NCBI GenBank assembly: GCA_026874595.1
Contig: CM049321.1
Location: 14,587,479 to 14,651,478 of the forward strand
Source: Sipunculus nudus
Taxonomy: Eukaryota; Annelida; Sipuncula; Golfingiida; Sipunculidae
Length of the DNA stretch: 64,000 nt
Reading direction: 5' to 3'
The translations under genes were made by a program, and so were the position numbers. This document shows positions 61,391-64,000 of the stretch, piece by piece; the stretch's first letter is position 1; the number at the start of each line of letters is the position of its first letter. The notes under the pieces are model-generated. The model worked only from the letters and a program-made list of their open reading frames with translations. It was not told the origin of the DNA and did no database searches.

Positions 61391-64000
61391 TTGACTATCA
61401 AACAGGAAAATGGAATCTGATGGATCAACTGCAGATAACATAGAGGTTTATGTGAAAGAAGAGGATGACCCAGATCATTCACAAATTAATCTAGTGAGTG
61501 AGTCAATCAACCCTACAAGTGAAGTGCACAGCTTTGTTGAATATAGAGGGGGGAAGTCTGATGCAACCGCATACAAGTCTTCAGATGGGTATATCATAAA
61601 AGGTAAAAAAGATGAAGAACATATCCTAGATGCTGGGATAACAGGAGAATCTACATGTGTAAGAGGATGTTCAGTTCAGTCTTCCCAGTCTGATAGTGAC
61701 AAAATCATGTTGCGAAATGACCAAGGAGAAATGACAGGAATTACAGTCCATGTGGCTACTGTTATTTCTGATGAAAGACCAGATTTGTGTCACATAAAAT
61801 CTGAATCTATTGATTTTCAAAACAACACCCCTGGACAATACAATACACATGAAGATTACAGTACTGATGAACAAAACATACATGTGCATAACAATATACA
61901 TGTACCAAATGATAAACATTTAGAATACAATACACAGAACAATACCCATGTACAGAACAACATGCATGTTCAAAACGCTACACATTTAGAATACAATGAC
62001 CATGTACAAAACCCTGCACATAAAGAGAGTGATACAGACTGGTCTGTCATGTGTCAGTACTGTGAAGACTGTTGTTCTGAAGCAAAAGAATTTCAGAAAC
62101 ATACAGAAACTGGCACAGAGGGAGGTGGGGATGATGACCAGTATCTCTTAAATTTGCTTGGTTTTGAACTAGACAGCAGCAAGGAATGTGTAGAAAATAC
62201 ACATACATGTAAACAATGTGGCAAATGTTACTCTCACCAAAATAGACACAATACGGCTTATACTGGAAAGAAGAAATTCAAATGCGAGTACTGCGGGAAG
62301 TGTTTCTCTAGCAGGTCTTACCTGAGAGGACACAGGAGGATACATACTGGAGAGAAACCATATACCTGCAAGTATTGTGGTCAATGTTTTACCCATAGCA
62401 GTCAGCTGACTAGACATACTAGACGACACACTGGAGAGAAACCATTTATATGTGAACAATGTGGTAAATGTTTCTCTGTCTTGCGTAACCTGAGAAATCA
62501 TGTTAGAACACACACTGGAGAGAAACCTTACAAATGTGAGCAGTGTGGCAAATGTTACTCAGTGATGAGTACCTTAAAAGACCATATGCAGACACACAAT
62601 GGAAACGCACCATACAAATGTGAGCATTGCACCAAAAGCTTTTATCGACAAAGTCACTTGATAATTCATAGCAGAACACACACAGGAGAGAAGCCCTTCA
62701 GATGTGAGCAGTGTGGAAAATGCTTCGTTCGACTTACTAACCTCAGAGATCACATCCGAAAACATTCCAGTGTGAAGCCATATGAGTGTGACCATTGTGG
62801 GAAATGTTTTTTTCTTTTTTCTCAACTGAATTTACACAGCAGAATACATTCCGCAGAGACTGCTTTCTATTGCGAACAGTGTGGTAAATGTTTTACACAA
62901 AATAGTGACTTAAAAAATCACATCCGTACACACACTGGGGAAAAGCCATTTGAATGTGAACTGTGTGGCCAAAGGTTTTGTCTTTCATATCAGCTCACTG
63001 TACACAAGAGGACGCACACAGGAGAGAAACCATTTAAATGTGATCAATGTGGCAAGTGTTTCTCTCACACTACTACCCTGAAAAACCACATCCGCAAACA
63101 TACTGGAGTTAAGCCGTTCAAATGTGAATATTGTGACAAGTGCTTCTCTTTTATGAATAGCCTCAGAGATCACATGATCACGCATACTGGAGGATCCCCA
63201 TATAAATGCGAGTATTGTGGCAAATGTTTCCCTCGTCAGAGTAAATTAACTGTTCACATCAGAACACATACTGGAGAAAAACCGTTCCAGTGTGACCAGT
63301 GTGGGAGAGGTTTTAATCAGAACTGGGAACTTACGAAACATATGCAAACACACACTGGAGAAAAGCCATTCCAGTGTGACGTTTGTGGAGAATGTTTCTC
63401 TCTTGCAACTCACCTAAGTATACACTATAGAACTCATAATGGGGAGAAACCATTTAAATGTGATCGCTGCAGTAAAGGTTTTAACTATATAACCAGTCTT
63501 AAAAAACACCTCTGCACAAAGACACGAGAGAAACGATTCAAATGTGAAGTATGCGGAAAATGTTTCACTCGTTCATCAGAACTGACTGTGCACAATAGGG
63601 TGCACACCGGAGAGAAGCCGTTTAAGTGTGAGGTTTGTGGAAAATGTTTCTCCATTGTATCTCGCTTGAATGTACACAAGAGAAAGCACAGCATAGAGAA
63701 GCCATTTACCTGTGACCAGTGTGGGAAAGGTTTTATACAGGAATGTGACCTGAGACTACATTATCGCATACATACAGGAGAAAAACCATTTAGGTGTGAG
63801 GCTTGTGATAAATGTTTCACTTTTTCCTCTAGATTGACTGCGCACAAAAAGATACACACTGGAGAGAAACCATACAAATGCGATCACTGTGGTAAAGTTT
63901 TCTCTCAGAAGAGTGGCCTAAAGAATCACATGTTTACACATGCTGATGATAAGTCATTCAAGTGTGAAATATGCGGGAAAGGATTTAAAAGTCCACCCTC
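61391..64000 (+). CDS. C2H2 zinc-finger protein 2 (partial, at least 863 aa; start at 61410)
   Basis: Paralogue of the gene at 52944. The exon starts after an acceptor (ttttaatatttcag) and the ATG at 61410 (GAAAATGG) follows a 19-nt leader, the same layout as gene 1. The frame stays open for 863 codons and runs off the window. The N-terminus repeats gene 1's plan: VKEE (15-18, then DD), IKSE (129-132), a degenerate Asn/His-rich short repeat (about 157-204) and a CQYCEDCC cluster (215-222). From residue 268 there are one degenerate finger (as in gene 1), 19 canonical fingers and one finger (around residue 700) whose last zinc ligand is Lys instead of His. A final finger is cut by the window edge. 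Linkers are mostly TGEKPF/Y. The role is probably nuclear sequence-specific DNA binding; the target is unknown. Confidence 0.92.

Overview
This is eukaryotic DNA, most likely from a lophotrochozoan and probably a mollusc. The sequence is AT-rich and has split genes with GT-AG introns, long (TA)n microsatellites, tRNA-derived SINE-like pieces and many short inverted-repeat elements. It also carries the CGTC-rich repeat with AGCTCAGCTGA-type ends that I associate with mollusc genomes. The species cannot be named from the sequence.

Layout. (1) At 12-238 is the last exon of a C-type lectin gene whose other exons lie left of the window. (2) Positions 239-7120 are intergenic or intronic DNA with microsatellites, an inverted-repeat element (971-1500) and a SINE-like sequence (3941-4075). 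(3) Positions 7121-17683 hold the 3' part of a plus-strand gene that I rebuilt from seven phase-compatible exons. It appears to encode two diverged PLAT/LH2-like beta-sandwich domains followed by a Cys-rich tail. Its introns are full of repeats: a pogo-like MITE touching one 3' splice site, a 1.45 kb 29-bp minisatellite touching another, and a foldback element built from inverted C-rich and G-rich minisatellites. (4) Positions 17684-27143 show no convincing gene. They hold two more MITE-like elements, a 13-bp minisatellite, a minus-strand SINE head, degenerate tandem repeats and a cluster of AGGTCA half-sites. (5) Positions 27143-49707 are a nearly identical head-to-tail array with a unit of about 6.26 kb: one left-truncated copy, two full copies, one 0.82 kb truncated copy and a final copy that stops exactly at a recurrent right-end motif. 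None of it looks protein-coding. (6) Positions 49708-52615 hold older relatives of the same repeats and a 321-bp tandem duplication with a single visible difference. (7) At 52944-54892 and from 61391 to the window end are two paralogous plus-strand C2H2 zinc-finger genes, each with its whole visible coding region in one exon. They share a novel-looking N-terminal region with matching SUMO-consensus motifs and a Cys cluster. The 6.5 kb between them is repeat-rich.

The genes do not form an obvious pathway. The lectin and PLAT-like genes look like secreted or surface proteins, and the zinc-finger pair looks like a local expansion of nuclear DNA-binding factors. Exon structures, repeat classes and domain assignments come from reading alone, without database searches.
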